A stretch of 64,000 bases of DNA from positions 4,265,407 to 4,329,406 of the forward strand of contig OW028584.1 in the NCBI GenBank assembly GCA_932294295.1, given 5' to 3'. The notes under the pieces were generated by a model. It made no database searches. It was not told the DNA's origin and saw nothing but the letters and a program-made list of their open reading frames with translations. Positions 1 through 12,157 of this stretch are shown here, one piece after another. This DNA comes from Alitta virens. Taxonomy: Eukaryota; Annelida; Polychaeta; Phyllodocida; Nereididae. The translations under genes were made by a program, and so were the position numbers. Numbering within the stretch: position 1 is the stretch's first letter; each line of letters opens with the position of its first letter.

Positions 1-119
1 ACAACCCACACATTATTTGTTTATACAGACAGGAAACTATTTAAGATAATGTTTGTTTAACATTGATAAATATTAAATGTTACATTCAATTTTTTATCTA
101 AATTTCTGTTTTGATTGCA

Positions 120-600
120 AACAGCCAATCAACCAATCAGTTATCAATCTAACTATCAATCAATCAGTCTAACTGTAAACAATCAATCTAACTATCAATC
201 AATCAATCAATCTAACTTTCAATCGATCAACTGACTATCAGTCAATCTGTCAATCTAACTATCAATCAATCAATCAATCAATCTAACTATTAATCAATCC
301 ATCTATCAATCTAATCAATCAATCTAACTATCAATCAATCCATCTATCAATCTAATCAATCAATCCAACAATCAATCAGTCTATCAATCTGTCTATCTAG
401 TTATCTATCTATCTATCTATCTGTCGCACTGTCTAGCTGTCTGTCTGTCTATCAAGCTATTATGCAGTGTGAAATATAATTATATAAGTTACTGTCATTC
501 TTTCTTTCAATCAATTTAACAATTAATCAATCTATCTATCTGTCGATCTATATATCTATCATCTATCCTTCTATCTATCTCTCTATATATCTGCTATTTC
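120..600. repeat. ATCA-type and CTAT-type microsatellite tract
   Basis: An imperfect array of caatcaatca and ctaactatcaat units runs to about 390. It is followed by tatctatctatc and ctgtctgtct units, interrupted around 450-520. This is simple-sequence DNA; the open frames across it are only an effect of its composition. Confidence 0.9.
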
Positions 601-649
601 ATTTTTTTGACTGATGAGGTTATTTCAAAAATCTTCAACTTTGGAGAAA

Positions 650-945
650 TTACACCATCCAGACAACCTTACTATTATGACTGCCTCACTATTATGACCA
701 CTTCTCTATTAGGCCATCTCACACAGACCACCTCACTATTAAGACTATCTCATTACTGACCACCTCACTATTAAGACTACCTTGCCACTAAGATCAGCTT
801 ATTATTCAAACCACCTCACTATTGAGACCACCTCTGAAACAGGCCACCTAACCATAAAGACCACTTTTTCCAATTATTGACCACCTCACTGTTAAGACCA
901 CCTTACTATTAAGGCTGCCTTACAGTATTATAGCACCTGGCATAC
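650..945 (+). repeat. Degenerate gaccacctcactattaa array, left arm
   Basis: About a dozen diverged copies of a roughly 20-bp unit (gaccacctcactattaaga) lie in a row, with variable spacing. The reverse complement of the same unit recurs at 1345-1475, so the two arrays face each other around a short spacer. Origin unknown; it has no coding potential. Confidence 0.75.
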
Positions 946-1096
946 CACCTTACAATTTAAGTAAATTGTTCTAACGAGAAAGTAAATCATTCTAATGAGA
1001 TATTATCTCCTTTTATCTCTTTAAAATGAGATACTACCTGGTTTGAACGAAATAATATCTCGTTCTAGTGAAATAACATCTCATTCTAAAGAAATA

Positions 1097-1330
1097 ATTA
1101 GATAGATAGATGAATAGACAGATAGACAGATAGACAGATAAATAGATAGATAGATAGATAGATAGATAGACAGATAAATAGATAGACATACAGCTAAACA
1201 GACATACAGACAGCTAGACAGATTAATAGACAGATAGACAGACAGATAGATAGATAGACAGACAGATAGAAGACAGACAGATAGATAGAGATAGATAGAT
1301 AGATAGATAGATAGACACATAGACAGAGAG
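1097..1330. repeat. GATA/GACA microsatellite
   Basis: gatagatagaca units run almost uninterrupted. The 79-residue open frame across it is a low-complexity Ser/Leu/Tyr product of the repeat. Confidence 0.95.
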
Positions 1331-1344
1331 ATAGATATTTCTCA

Positions 1345-1475
1345 GGAATAATGTGATCTTAACAGTGAGGCGGTCTTATGTAACAGTGATCGTGAGGTTT
1401 TATAGTGATGAGGTCTTAAAGTGGTCTTATTGATGATGTGTTCAAACTGAAGGGGTGGTCTTAATAATGCAGTGA
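1345..1475 (-). repeat. Degenerate gaccacctcactattaa array, right arm
   Basis: On the minus strand this reads as the same 20-bp unit found at 650-945 (for example taagaccgcctcactgttaa). Together the arms form a loose inverted arrangement about 400 bp apart, with AT-rich gagatattatctc palindromes between them. Confidence 0.65.
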
Positions 1476-1664
1476 ACTAACATTTTGAAATATCATGATA
1501 GTGTGAAAGTAATTTTGGGGAAATATCAGTACAAATTTCCCAATAAGCCCGTGGAAGGGAGGGGGGGGGGGGCACTGTACATGCCTCTTCATATAGACTA
1601 CAATAATGAGTTTTCGGATTAGCTAATACCATGGAGACAAGAGTAGAAGAATTGGTGCGAAATT

Positions 1665-2310
1665 TGTTATTTTTAAGGAAAACTGACCGCCCCATATAAG
1701 TGGTAATGACAACAGATTCTTTCATCTTTTCAGGTGTAAAATAATTGTAAATGTCACAAAAATTAATAATAAATTGCAGCAAATAGTGTAAAAAATGGCT
1801 AGTATTCATGTCAATCCCTGGTGGAAAAAAACTGACTTAAAGCATGTACAATGTATTCACCTATACATGTGCTATTGCAAAGGAAAGGGCTTATAATTCT
1901 GACATTTCCATGATATATTAAGCAGTTAGGTAATGTTTATCACAGTCCAATAAATATGTTTTTAGAAATGAAAAAAAAAAAAAAATTACATTAAATTTGA
2001 AATGTTTACTGTTGTTTCAATCACAATGACCTTGAATCTTTTTACATTTTATATACATATATATATATTTTTCTTACTATATTTCCCAATTTTAATGATC
2101 AAGATTTTAAATTTATCATAACCTTGTATTATCCCTGAATTTAGCTGAATGTATCATAACTTTAGAGGAATATAGTACATTTCAAGGGTTTTCAATACAA
2201 GGTAACTGCAACAAGGGTGTATACTGACCCTCTCAGTGCCACAGTGAGATATGTGACAGTCATTTGGGGGGTGATTTGTAGTAATGAAAGAGGTGATAAA
2301 CAAGATAATG
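1665..2310 (+). repeat. Duplicated segment, copy 1
   Basis: This stretch recurs in the same order and orientation at about 4125-4705. Shared landmarks are ttaaggaaaactgac, gtgtaaatgtcac, aaaggaaagggcttat, gaaatgaaaaaaaaa, ttagctgaatgtatca, caagggtgtata and tcagtgccacagtgag. Spacing is about 2.4 kb. The copies differ by substitutions and indels, so the duplication is not recent, or this is a dispersed repeat family. Confidence 0.8.
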
Positions 2311-2459
2311 TAAAATTTCACAGTTCTTTCAAAACTCATCTGAGATGCTGACTGAACGTGCCGGGTTTCCACTCCTTCTACTCTTGTCTCCATGCTAATA
2401 CCATGGAGGTATTATACCTCCATGCTAATACAGTGTATACATACTGAGATTATATATTT

Positions 2460-3300
2460 CTGTTTTTATTTCTATTTCTATCTTTTTTATTTTTTATTAA
2501 TTTCTATCTGTCTACCTTTAGTTTTTTCTTCTTTCTCTCTAGCTTTCTTTCTATCTTTCTTTCTATCTTTCTTCCTATCTTTCTTTCTTTCTATCTTTCT
2601 TTCCATCTTTCTATCTTTCTATCTATCTTTCTTTCTATCTCCCTATCTTTCTTTCTATCTTTCTTTCCATCTTTCTATCTTTCTATCTATCTTTCTATCT
2701 ATCTTTCTTTCTATCTTTCTTTCTGTCTTTCTATCTTTCTTCCTATCTTGTTTTCTTTTCTTTCTTTCTTTCTATCTTTCTTTCTTTCTTCCTATCTTTC
2801 TTTCTTTCTATCTTTCTTTTCATCTTTCTATCTTTCTATCTATCTTTCTTTCTATCTCCCTATCTTTCTTTCTATCTTTCTTTCCATCTTTCTATCTTTC
2901 TATCTATCTTTCTTTCTATCTTTCTTTCTGTCTTTCTATCTTTCTTCCTATCTTGTTTTCTTTTCTTTCTTTCTTTCTATCTTTCTTTCTATTTCCCTAT
3001 CTTTCTTTCTATCTTTCTTTCTGTCTTTCTATCTTTCTTCCTATCTTGTTTTCTTTTCTTTCTTTCTTTCTGTCTTTTTTCTTTGCTTCTTTCTATCTTT
3101 CTTTCTTACTTTCTATCAATCTTTCTTTCTATCTTTCTTTCTATCTTTCTTCCTATCTTTCTTTCTTTCTATATTTCTTTCCATCTTTCTATCTTTCTTT
3201 CTATCTCCCTATTTTTCTTTCTATCTTTCTTTCTGTCTTTCTATCTTTCTTCCTATCTTGTTTTCTTTTCTTTCTTTCTTTCTACTTTTCTTTTTTTTTA
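2460..3300. repeat. CTTT/CTAT microsatellite, about 0.85 kb
   Basis: A long tttctttctatctttc array with higher-order units: the block ending in cttcctatcttgttttcttttc recurs at about 2750, 2960, 3050 and 3270. All three plus-strand frames stay open for long stretches because the unit cannot encode a stop in most phases. The predicted Phe/Leu/Ser proteins are not real genes. Confidence 0.97.
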
Positions 3301-4124
3301 TTTTGCTTTTCTCTAATACGTTTTTACCCTTCACACCAACTTATACATTATTAATAATATGCATTAAACTTATTATAACTAATTATTTTCAAGAAATTTT
3401 TTTAGTGAACATCATCTAAAATGAAATTAAGTTCCTTAAATTGTGTCAGATATCTAGCAACAAGCTGAAACTGCCATTTACTTGTGAACTTTATTATTAT
3501 GACAAAAAATTCAGTTAATGATGCTGACTTATCAAAGGAGATGGATATCATCATAATTTACACTGCTATCTGAATACAGTAGACACCAGGTCAAGGGGTG
3601 CAGCTAGCAGAGGAGGGGGCAGTCAGAAAAGGGGTGGGGGTGTTTATTGGCTATCAGATAAGAGAGGTACCTTTTTTGTTGACCTCTGGGGTGAAAATGA
3701 TAAACTATGATATGATTTTAAGAAGGGTAAACTTCTATCATTACCATTATGTTGGGAACGCTAGAATTTATGAAAAAAAAAAACTATTACGAGCACTTTT
3801 ATTTTTGGAGTGGAGTTCATACCCTCTGTTTATTCTATCTGACCATGGATACATATGTGACTTGACCATGGAGGTTTATAACTACAATTTGACAATCAAA
3901 GTTATTATTACCCCAATCTCTTTTTTTATCATCATTACTCCTCTATTCTGTCTTACATTAATTCATCAATCTATGGATCTCTCTATCTTATCTACCTATT
4001 ATACCCATATGTACAACATATTTGACACATATAATAACCTACATACCACATATACAGGTAAACATGGAAACAAGAGCACTTGTACATCAAAAACTTCATA
4101 GGTGCAGTGCAGCTGGACCCCTCC

Positions 4125-4705
4125 TCCACCCCTTATTTTAAGGAAAACTGACAGCCCCTTCTCAGAGGAAATGAAAGCTAAATTGCACTGGATTGTTTCT
4201 TTTCAGGTAAAAATAAGTGTAAATGTCACATAAATCAATAATCAATTACAGCAAATAGTGTAAAAATTATGGCTAGTATACATGTCAATCCCTGGGTAAA
4301 AATGTATGCATGTACAATGTATGCACCTATTTATACATCTAAATAGATAATAATATAATTGCAAAGGAAAGGGCTTATCATTCTTAAATTTCCACAATAT
4401 AATAAGCAGTTTGGTACTGTTTACCACACTCAAATTTATATTACTTTAGAAATGAAAAAAAAAAAATTATATTAAATAAGTATGGGGATTTTTTCTTTCT
4501 TTTTACATTGTGTATGATTTCCTATATTTCTGAATTTTAATGATCAAAATTATTAAAACCTTGTATTATCTCTGAACTTAGCTGAATGTATCAGGTTTTC
4601 AATACAAGGTCGCTGCAACAAGGGTGTATAGTCAACCTCTCAGTGCCACAGTGAGGTGTGTGACGGTCATTTAGGGGGTGATTTGTGGTAATAAAAGGGG
4701 TGATA
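4125..4705 (+). repeat. Duplicated segment, copy 2
   Basis: This is the second copy of the 1665-2310 segment, in direct orientation. The CTTT microsatellite lies between the copies. A G-run interrupted by one A follows at 4855-4873. Confidence 0.8.
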
Positions 4706-4999
4706 AACCAAAAGCCACCTAAAGGGTGCCATGATGGGGTGGGCTGGGGGTGGGGGCTTTACCCCTCCAACATTTTAATAAAAAAAATCTTTTTATATTT
4801 AAAGTTTGTTTGGTCATTATTCAGTCCAAGTCTTCAAGATCTTTCAAAATATTTGGGGGGGGGGGGGGGGGAGGGCCAAATGTTTTCAAATATATTATTT
4901 GGTTTCCAGAATTTTCCATGGTAACTATACAAGGGAGGGAGTTCTGACTACTCTGGTCTCCATGGATTTACAACAGCTCTGGCCTCCTTGGAAGAGCCA

Positions 5000-6590
5000 A
5001 ATGGAATAAATCATAATGTCATGTCAGCACCCTTTCAAGACTGTAGGCACCCCCCCCCCTTCCCACACCACTTTACCCTTTCAATAAATGGCACCTTGAC
5101 TGATTGAGAAATAAGCTGTGTGAAGTACTTTTATCATGGAGCCAACATTACTGGTTCTGGTGGCTGCATGTTATTATTCACTGCAACTGTTGTCTGCTCT
5201 TTATAGCTTAAACCTTCCTACTTTCATGGAGTCACTACTCCATGCTACTTTTTAGCATATCTGTAAATATATCAATTAATTTTATGTCCCAGGTTGGTAC
5301 AACTGAAAGATTTTTTTTTTATGGAAAATTAATTCCAATGACCTCATAATTTGTATATATAAACTCAGGTTTACTTTAATGGCCAAAAAACTGTGATGTC
5401 TTGTGATATTGATATGCTTGCAGATGTAAAAAAATATTAATTTATAGTAAGCCTTCTAAAAAAAAGCAAATTTCTATGAATCTGTGATGCAAAATGAACA
5501 GGGGTAAAATGCACAAAGTTTACTGATTTTAACCTCAGCCTGAGCTTTAATTAGTCCATTGCCTGAGTGACACTGAGGGTATGAATGTAAGGGGGAATGT
5601 AAGGGGGGGGGGGGAGGAGGCAACTGATTGAAAGCACATGCCTTTCCAGCAGTTTGCAATTAGCAAGACTTAACCTTGGATATCCAAGTTTCATGTAGAA
5701 AACTGGTGCTGATATTCATTTAAACAAACAAAAAAATTATTTTTTGTTTATTAATTTTTTTTATATGAGGATTCACATAAGCAACAGCTTTTATTATGAG
5801 TAAGTCTAATTTTCCCAATATATATAATTCTTAATTGTCTTTTTCTTATTTGTTTAAAGTGGGATGTTTAATTTGACCCTATTATAGTTATGATTATAAA
5901 ATACATGTCTTTTACGCGACATCCCATGTGATTTTACATGTAATTTTGTTTTTGAAGGCATGGCTTTTATTCGCAAATGAGACAACATGTGGCATTAGAA
6001 AAACCCTTGAATGTTAATGCATCCTTGTAACACTCAAATAATGAATGTGTCAGATAGATACTCGACAAATTAGTTCAAGTAATGCAAATGCTCAATGTTA
6101 GATAGGACATACAAAGTTGTATTTCTCTGTAGTAACAAATATTTTTATGTGAAATTTACACTTGCATAATACTTGGTCATTACAGCATCTCTGCTCAAAT
6201 GTGGTAGTTTCAAGGTAATTGGATTTTATGATAGCCGTCAGAATAACTTTATTAAAGTGAGCTGCATAATATCCATTGCACTAATCTATGTTACCGTTTA
6301 TAGTTTTGAAGTTTACTACATCCTTTACATGAAACCTGCATGACTGTGGAAAATGAAGAATTAACTAAGATCACACTTATAGTGCGGACATTGTAAATTC
6401 ACTGTGTTATGGAGACTGATTCACATCGCCAAAGCCAAAAGATGATACAAATAAACATTTTATACTGAATTTAATTTTTTTGTTTAATTGAGAGTTGTGC
6501 AAACCCTTGACTGAGGCATATTTGACTTTGCCAAGTTTACTGTGTAGCATTGCACTATGTGGCTGAAGAAGCGGTCCACTTGCAGAATGA
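5000..6590. other. No gene seen
   Basis: AT-rich non-coding sequence. It contains a C-run at 5051, a G-run at 5606 and no open frame with coding character, splice-supported exon or RNA gene that I can support. Confidence 0.6.
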
Positions 6591-6599
6591 TATACAGCC

Positions 6600-7040
6600 G
6601 GTATACAGGGTTTTGTGACTTTATGTTCTCGGAGACTATTCTGTGAGACTATTCTCTGCGACTATTCTACGGCCGTATTTTATGACCCTAGACCATGTGA
6701 GCTTATCAGCTGCTGATTATCTGGGCCAATTCTTTGTGTCTATTCTCTGAGCCTTTTTTCTGGGGCTATTCTCTGGGCCTATCCTTTGAGCCTATTCTCT
6801 GGGCCTATCCTGTGAGCCAAAACTCTGGGGCTATTCTGTGAGCCTATTCTCTCGGCATATTCTCTGGGACTTTTTTCTGGGGCTATTCTCTAGGCCTATT
6901 CTATATTCTATGAGCCTATTCTCTGAGTTTATTTTCTGGGCCTATTTTCTAGCTTTTCTGTAGGCCTACTCTCTGGGCATGTTCTATTTGACTATTATGA
7001 GAGCCTATTCTCGAAGCCTATTCTCTGGGCATGTTCTCAG
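6600..7040 (+). repeat. Minisatellite of gcctattctctggg
   Basis: Roughly 25 to 30 diverged copies of a 13-15 bp unit (gcctattctctggg, with variants ending gagcc, ggggc or gggcat). The unit varies in length and drifts, as expected of an old minisatellite. It is not spaced like a CRISPR array. Confidence 0.9.
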
Positions 7041-7920
7041 TATTTTTCACTTGCTGAAAATTTGAATTAAATTCTACCGAATCAGTGAACTGATGATTAC
7101 TGATCCAGATTTTTATACACATGTACTTTTTATACATTTTTATTGGTCAATAATTGTGATTGAACTGTTTCATTCGTTAAATTGGGCATTTCATGGAATT
7201 TTACCAAAAGGACAATGTTGTTGACTTTTAAATTTGGCCTCAGTGATTTCTCAGTAAATTTAGGTAATTTTGCCTAATCATTTTTATGTGACAGTTTTCA
7301 CTACAGGACTTGACATTAATTTTGTTACTTATGAAATAGTGTTTATTTTAATTTTCCTCCAATTATGACTTTCCTGAGATACACTAATACTCGTAGCAAC
7401 GTTACTAAAGGGATCCTAATATTGAGATGGTCTTTCTTTTACATTTGTTCAACAGTTCAATTGCATTTTGATCATAATTGTTGGATCTACTGCAGTGTTT
7501 GTAAAACTGAGGACAATATTAAACATATATGACATATTATTTGAAGTGGTCTTAGTCATGAGTTTCACTGTATTTAGCACTTTCATTGCAATTTGTTGCG
7601 ATAAGTTTTTCTGTTATTTTGATTGTGATCTAGTGAGACACTGATGTGCAGATTATTTTAAATATATAATGATCCTATCTACATATATTGATCTAGTTGT
7701 TACTTGCAATTGTTAAATGCATTGTTTTTAATGAAATAAAGTTGGATATTTTGTAAAATAATAATGTTTCCTTTCATCCTCCCTTATGTTATATGCCTAG
7801 CTGTAAGTGGTAAGCGTCTGAAACATTACTATTTTTCCAATGGTGACTTGGAAAATTATATTGCACTATTTTCAATCCCCATAAAAAGTCACTATTCTAC
7901 AGTCAAAATTGTACTCTTAG
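7040..7920. other. No gene seen
   Basis: AT-rich non-coding sequence with no supported feature. Confidence 0.55.
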
Positions 7921-7924
7921 TTTA

Positions 7925-7980
7925 CTTGTATCAAATTTTCCGAGGGTATGCTGCTGCAGCAGCCTATGATTACTTGTGAC
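7925..7980 (+). repeat. Dispersed repeat with gctgctgcagcagcc core
   Basis: The stretch aaattttccgagggtatgct continues into ctgcagcagcctatg. It recurs on the opposite strand at about 26133-26185, and a weaker copy lies near 62883-62925. The core is palindromic (ctgctgcagcag). Probably one end of an old mobile element. Confidence 0.6.
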
Positions 7981-8079
7981 ATTGGCTATAGCTCTGTTGG
8001 AGATCACTGATTCTATTCTCAACCCATTAAACATGAGTTGTGTACTCAACAGGATGTCATATGTTAATTGATGGTACCT

Positions 8080-8225
8080 TGTACTCAGTGTCTATGCTGA
8101 GGCAAGTAAAAGATCCCATCCAGAAAAGTGTGCAACATGATGTGGTGTCCATCCCTAAGCTCATCATTATGTCTGCCACTAGCAGCTGGTCATGCAAGCT
8201 AATTAAGCATTCTTGACCTAGAATT
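8080..8225 (+). repeat. Dispersed repeat family R1 (gctgaggcaagtaaaagatccc), copy 1
   Basis: It contains gtctatgctgaggcaagta, agatcccatcc, a catcattatgtctgcc block and a cagctggtcatg block. The same order recurs at 36470-36600. The first block also occurs at 56655-56800 and, inverted, at 13800-13985. A non-coding dispersed element of unknown class. Confidence 0.65.
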
Positions 8226-8599
8226 ACCCCAAAATTGTAGTTTGTGTGGAGTTCACACTGTTTTATTCTGGAACTCATAAGTTTGTTTGTATCAGATTGC
8301 AAATTTTATTCTCGGCTGCATCAGCATTTTTTTAGCGAGCATTATCTGGCACTCTGACACACTCATGAGATAAATATGCAATATGGTTTGGACTTCTAGC
8401 CTCATCATTACATCTGCCTTTGACAGCTTGCCTTCTTAGAGAGCATTTAACTGCATTAGGCACGTCTTCATTATTAGTACTTATTTTTTTACACATTGGC
8501 CAGCTCCTCTGAAGGTTTCGGGTTAAAATCCCAGCTTCAGGGTCTTTTATAGTAGAGCGGCTTTCATGAGGAGTTCTCTAAATAAATCTTATTTTTATA

Positions 8600-10700
8600 C
8601 TGGTGCCAAGGTTTCAGTACAGCACAAATAATTTGAATCTTTAAATTTGAAAGTTAGGAAAATCTCATTGAAAAGGCAACCACAAGTTCATATGTAGCAT
8701 ATAATTAGTTTATTAATAGTACAGTGAATAATTATAATATATGAAATACATAAACCTATGAGATAAATATGATAAATGACAGATTAAACAGCGTAATAAA
8801 CGCAATAATAAAATTATGCAGTTTCTTGCGATATTTGACATAATAAGCACCAGAGTAAATAGCATTCAAGTTAATTAACTGAAAATCCCTGATTCAATGT
8901 TCGTAAATTTATGATATCTTGAATTTAAGATGTATATACCCTAAGGTTCACATTAAGTGCAAAAATTATGGGGTCAACCTTTTAAAAAATATAGAGACAC
9001 ATGAAATATATAAAATTATATAGAGAAATACAAAAAAATCTACCCTATTCTGACAATATGCAATAAATAGAATACTAGTTGTATCACCATGTATATAATT
9101 CTTATGAAAAATCATCTTGAAAATATTCTGCGTGTATTTAAATTTAAAAAAAAAACCAGGGGTCCACATTCAAATTTTTCTGTGATTAACCTAGAAATTG
9201 ACCACAGTAAATAATATTTCTACTTCAGCGAGTACCAACGTACATTTAGTAATATTTGAGGCTGAAATCATAAAAATTAATCATCATAAATGTATTTTAT
9301 TATACATAAGGTAACGTAAATTGTTAGCCTAAGAAACACATATATATAGGCCAACCTACTGACCTGGTCAGACAGGCAGACATAACAAAAATAATGTCAA
9401 AAATCAATAATTACAAATGAGAAATTTCACACAACATATTTATTATATATTCAGAAAGATGGATTGAGGCTATATAACCCATTCTAACATTAGTTCCAAA
9501 ATATCTACTAGGGGTCCTCTCGGTACCATGCCCAATCATCTTTAAATTCTAGCTTGCGTTGTCATAATTAATTAACATTTTTGAAAGAATAGAGAATATT
9601 AAAGAAGGCTGCAATGAAAACCAAGCATGATTAAAATAGTCAATTTTCCTTAACAAAATTTCCTGTGGCATTTTCCAAATTTTCCATCATTTTAATGACA
9701 ATATACAGATTTAACTGCCTTGATTTACCACAGTTCAGAATAGACTATGCTTGATATTTCAAATTGTCTGCAAAATATATAAATTTGACCTCAAAAACCT
9801 TCATTAATTATACCTTATAAAATAAGTAATGTTGCTTCATTTTTACCCAACCAGGTATTTCATGCAATTGTGTTCATCAATGATAATTTTGATGTATTTT
9901 GACAAATCACAAGGTAATGCATTTTTAAAACACTGAAAATGAAAATATCAATAATATTCAAAGATTTTAGTTTCCATATATCTCACAATGATAATTTGGC
10001 ATACTATCATTAAAAAACAAAATATAAAAAAAAAAAACTGTAAGAAATGTATTAATTTATGATCCATTACACTTTACAGCAGTTTGCAATGTTATGAATG
10101 ATTATTCTCACTGTTTTAATTAACAAACATATCTCAAAATGAACACTCATAATGATTTTTAAATTAAAAATATTTTCACAAAATGCATGCATTTGACATC
10201 TAAAATGTTCTTATAATTTTCTCAATAATTAATATGCACACATGTTATGTATTCTTAAAAAATTACAAAAAGATATGATTTCCTGCATAATTTGAACCAT
10301 CATGTGTTTTCATTGATAATTTTTCTTTTCAATAAACTATATTTAATTCAATTCAAATTATTTCAAACAAAATGTTTGTATGTGACAAAAAAAAAAAAAT
10401 TGAGAAATAGTATAATGAATTGATATCCTGTAACATTTTGAAACATGAATGATAATTTTCCTTTTTCTTTTCTTAACTTAATAAATAATATCTGATAATG
10501 CTTCATGCTTTTTCAATATTTAAAAACAACAAATCTATGTATGAGACAGAAAAACAAAGGGTCCAGAAATTCTAAAATTAATTGATTGATAAGTCCCTGC
10601 ATCAGAATAAATACAATTTTCAACCTGAATCTTTTGTGTTTAATGCATGAACTTGTCTTTCAGGACTTTGCTTGCCTTTTAAGAAATCTTCATTTAACAT
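8600..10700. other. No gene seen; 3' flank of gene A
   Basis: Very AT-rich sequence with no supported coding exon. It lies immediately 3' of gene A on the minus strand. ATTAAA-type polyadenylation signals are possible (for example complementary to 10639-10644), but none stands out. Confidence 0.5.
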
Positions 10701-10704
10701 TGAC

Positions 10705-11159
10705 TTAGAATGTATTTTCCTTCAAGCGATCTAATGCACAGTCACACACATCACAGATGTATTCAGCCTCTCCAAACCCTGTTCTGTACTTATCATCCAT
10801 TATTTCAACAACAGGCCTCCATCTGTTCCAGTAGTTGTTCAGTTTCCTCCCTTGTCCTGCAAGATGTTTGATCAGTGAGAATATCTTGCAGGCCCAAACT
10901 CTGGCTTCCTCTCCATGTTGATGCAAATCTTCATCGGTTGTCCATTTGGGACGTGGATTGAATTTCAACTTGTTCCTTCTTTCAACTTGGCCTTCTACAT
11001 GATCCAATGCATTCCTCAATGCTTTTGCTACTTATACCTCTCATCAAGTTCAAGCAGACCTGTCCGGTTAACTTTTAGGTAGAATAGGGCAGTCTTTATG
11101 GTGTAGGATGTGATGGGCATTTTGACATGATCTTTCTCCCCCTGGCACCAGTCAAAGGC
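10705..11159 (-). CDS. Gene A exon 3: C-terminal part of Mab-21/cGAS-like nucleotidyltransferase
   Basis: The exon starts after a tatttgcag acceptor, in phase 0, matching the phase-0 donor of exon 2. Its first 43 codons include ITSYTIKTALFYLKV, the Mab-21-family C-terminal signature (usually TSYHLKT). This is the best evidence that the exon belongs to the same gene, 12.2 kb away. Codon 44 reads TAG at 11028-11030. A one-base shift there opens a frame that runs to TAA at 10705, through VAKALRNALDHVE and a Trp-rich tail (NNYWNRWRPVVEIMDD). The exon is 455 nt; one more base would make it 152 whole codons. So either one base is missing near 11031 or the copy is frameshifted. The tail has a CxxC (ICDVCDC) near its end. 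The acceptor, phase and motif are seen directly; single-gene membership is inferred. Confidence 0.78.
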
Positions 11160-12095
11160 CTGCAAATACAAGAATTTACATACATTAGATAATAATAATA
11201 ATAATAAGATATACTTTATGCAAATAATGCAATATACTAATATTTTACCCTATTACCACTATATACAGGATGTTATTAAAATACAATAAAATTGACAATA
11301 ATTAATAAAATATACTTTATGCAAATAACACAAAATATACTAAACCCTATTACCACTACATAAATTGGATGTTACTAAGATACAATAAAATCCATACATT
11401 ATTAGATAATAAAGGAAGAAATTTCAAAATATATCTTATGCAAATTTAGGAAAATCATGTTACAATTTATTTATTATGTTACTAAAATACAAGAAAAGTT
11501 AAGATTTAATTGACAGTGGTTTCTTTTTTTAATTGACAGTTTATACATTGAGCTGGCCGCTTCTTAGTATGTCACTCACATTTAAGATTTATCTGACCAA
11601 GTATTATTAAAATGTTTATGTTTGACAGCTGGTTTAGTCATTAATGATTGAATTTGTGCAATATTAATAATTTAACAATAACAATAAAATTGATCTAGAG
11701 TCATCAAAAAAATGTTTACAAGCAAAACTGGGCGAATAACCATAAATCTTGATAATGTGCATGACTTCCAAATGCTGTGCTATTCAATAGCTCTTTATTT
11801 GGTTATAGTTACAACATCTTAGGACAAAGCATTGTCATATATATATCATAGTAGAATGTATTATTTTAACCTAAGTACTAAGTACAATTATTGGTTTGCT
11901 CTTTTATAATAGCTCATTCTCAATTTTTAAGTGAGGTTGTCCACTTTAAGGATAATGAAGAATAATGGTCTTAGAACTAAATTCAAAGTTATTTTGAGAC
12001 CACCAGATTACATGAAAATGATGAAGGTGAGATGAGTGAGATGAATACCAGAAAATATTATATTAATAAATAGATCACCTGATGGACTCTCACAA

Positions 12096-12157
12096 GAAAG
12101 AAAGAAAGAAAGAAAGAAAGGAAGGAAGAAAGAAAGAAAGGAAGGAAGAAGGAAACT
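12096..12157. repeat. GAAA/GGAA microsatellite
   Basis: aagaaagaaagaaagaaagg units run in a row inside gene A intron 2. Confidence 0.9.

Noticed and set aside
1081..1320. 79-codon frame on the minus strand
   Set aside because: It lies entirely within the GATA microsatellite.
2392..3419. Long Phe/Leu/Ser-rich open frames (320 and 223 codons)
   Set aside because: They are translations of the CTTT/CTAT microsatellite, which lacks stops in these phases.
3598..4101. 167-codon plus-strand frame
   Set aside because: Its composition follows repeats and AT-rich DNA; it has no domain, no splice context and no good start context.
6600..7040. CRISPR-like regular repeats
   Set aside because: The units are contiguous, about 14 bp, degenerate and without unique spacers. 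This is a minisatellite in a eukaryotic genome.
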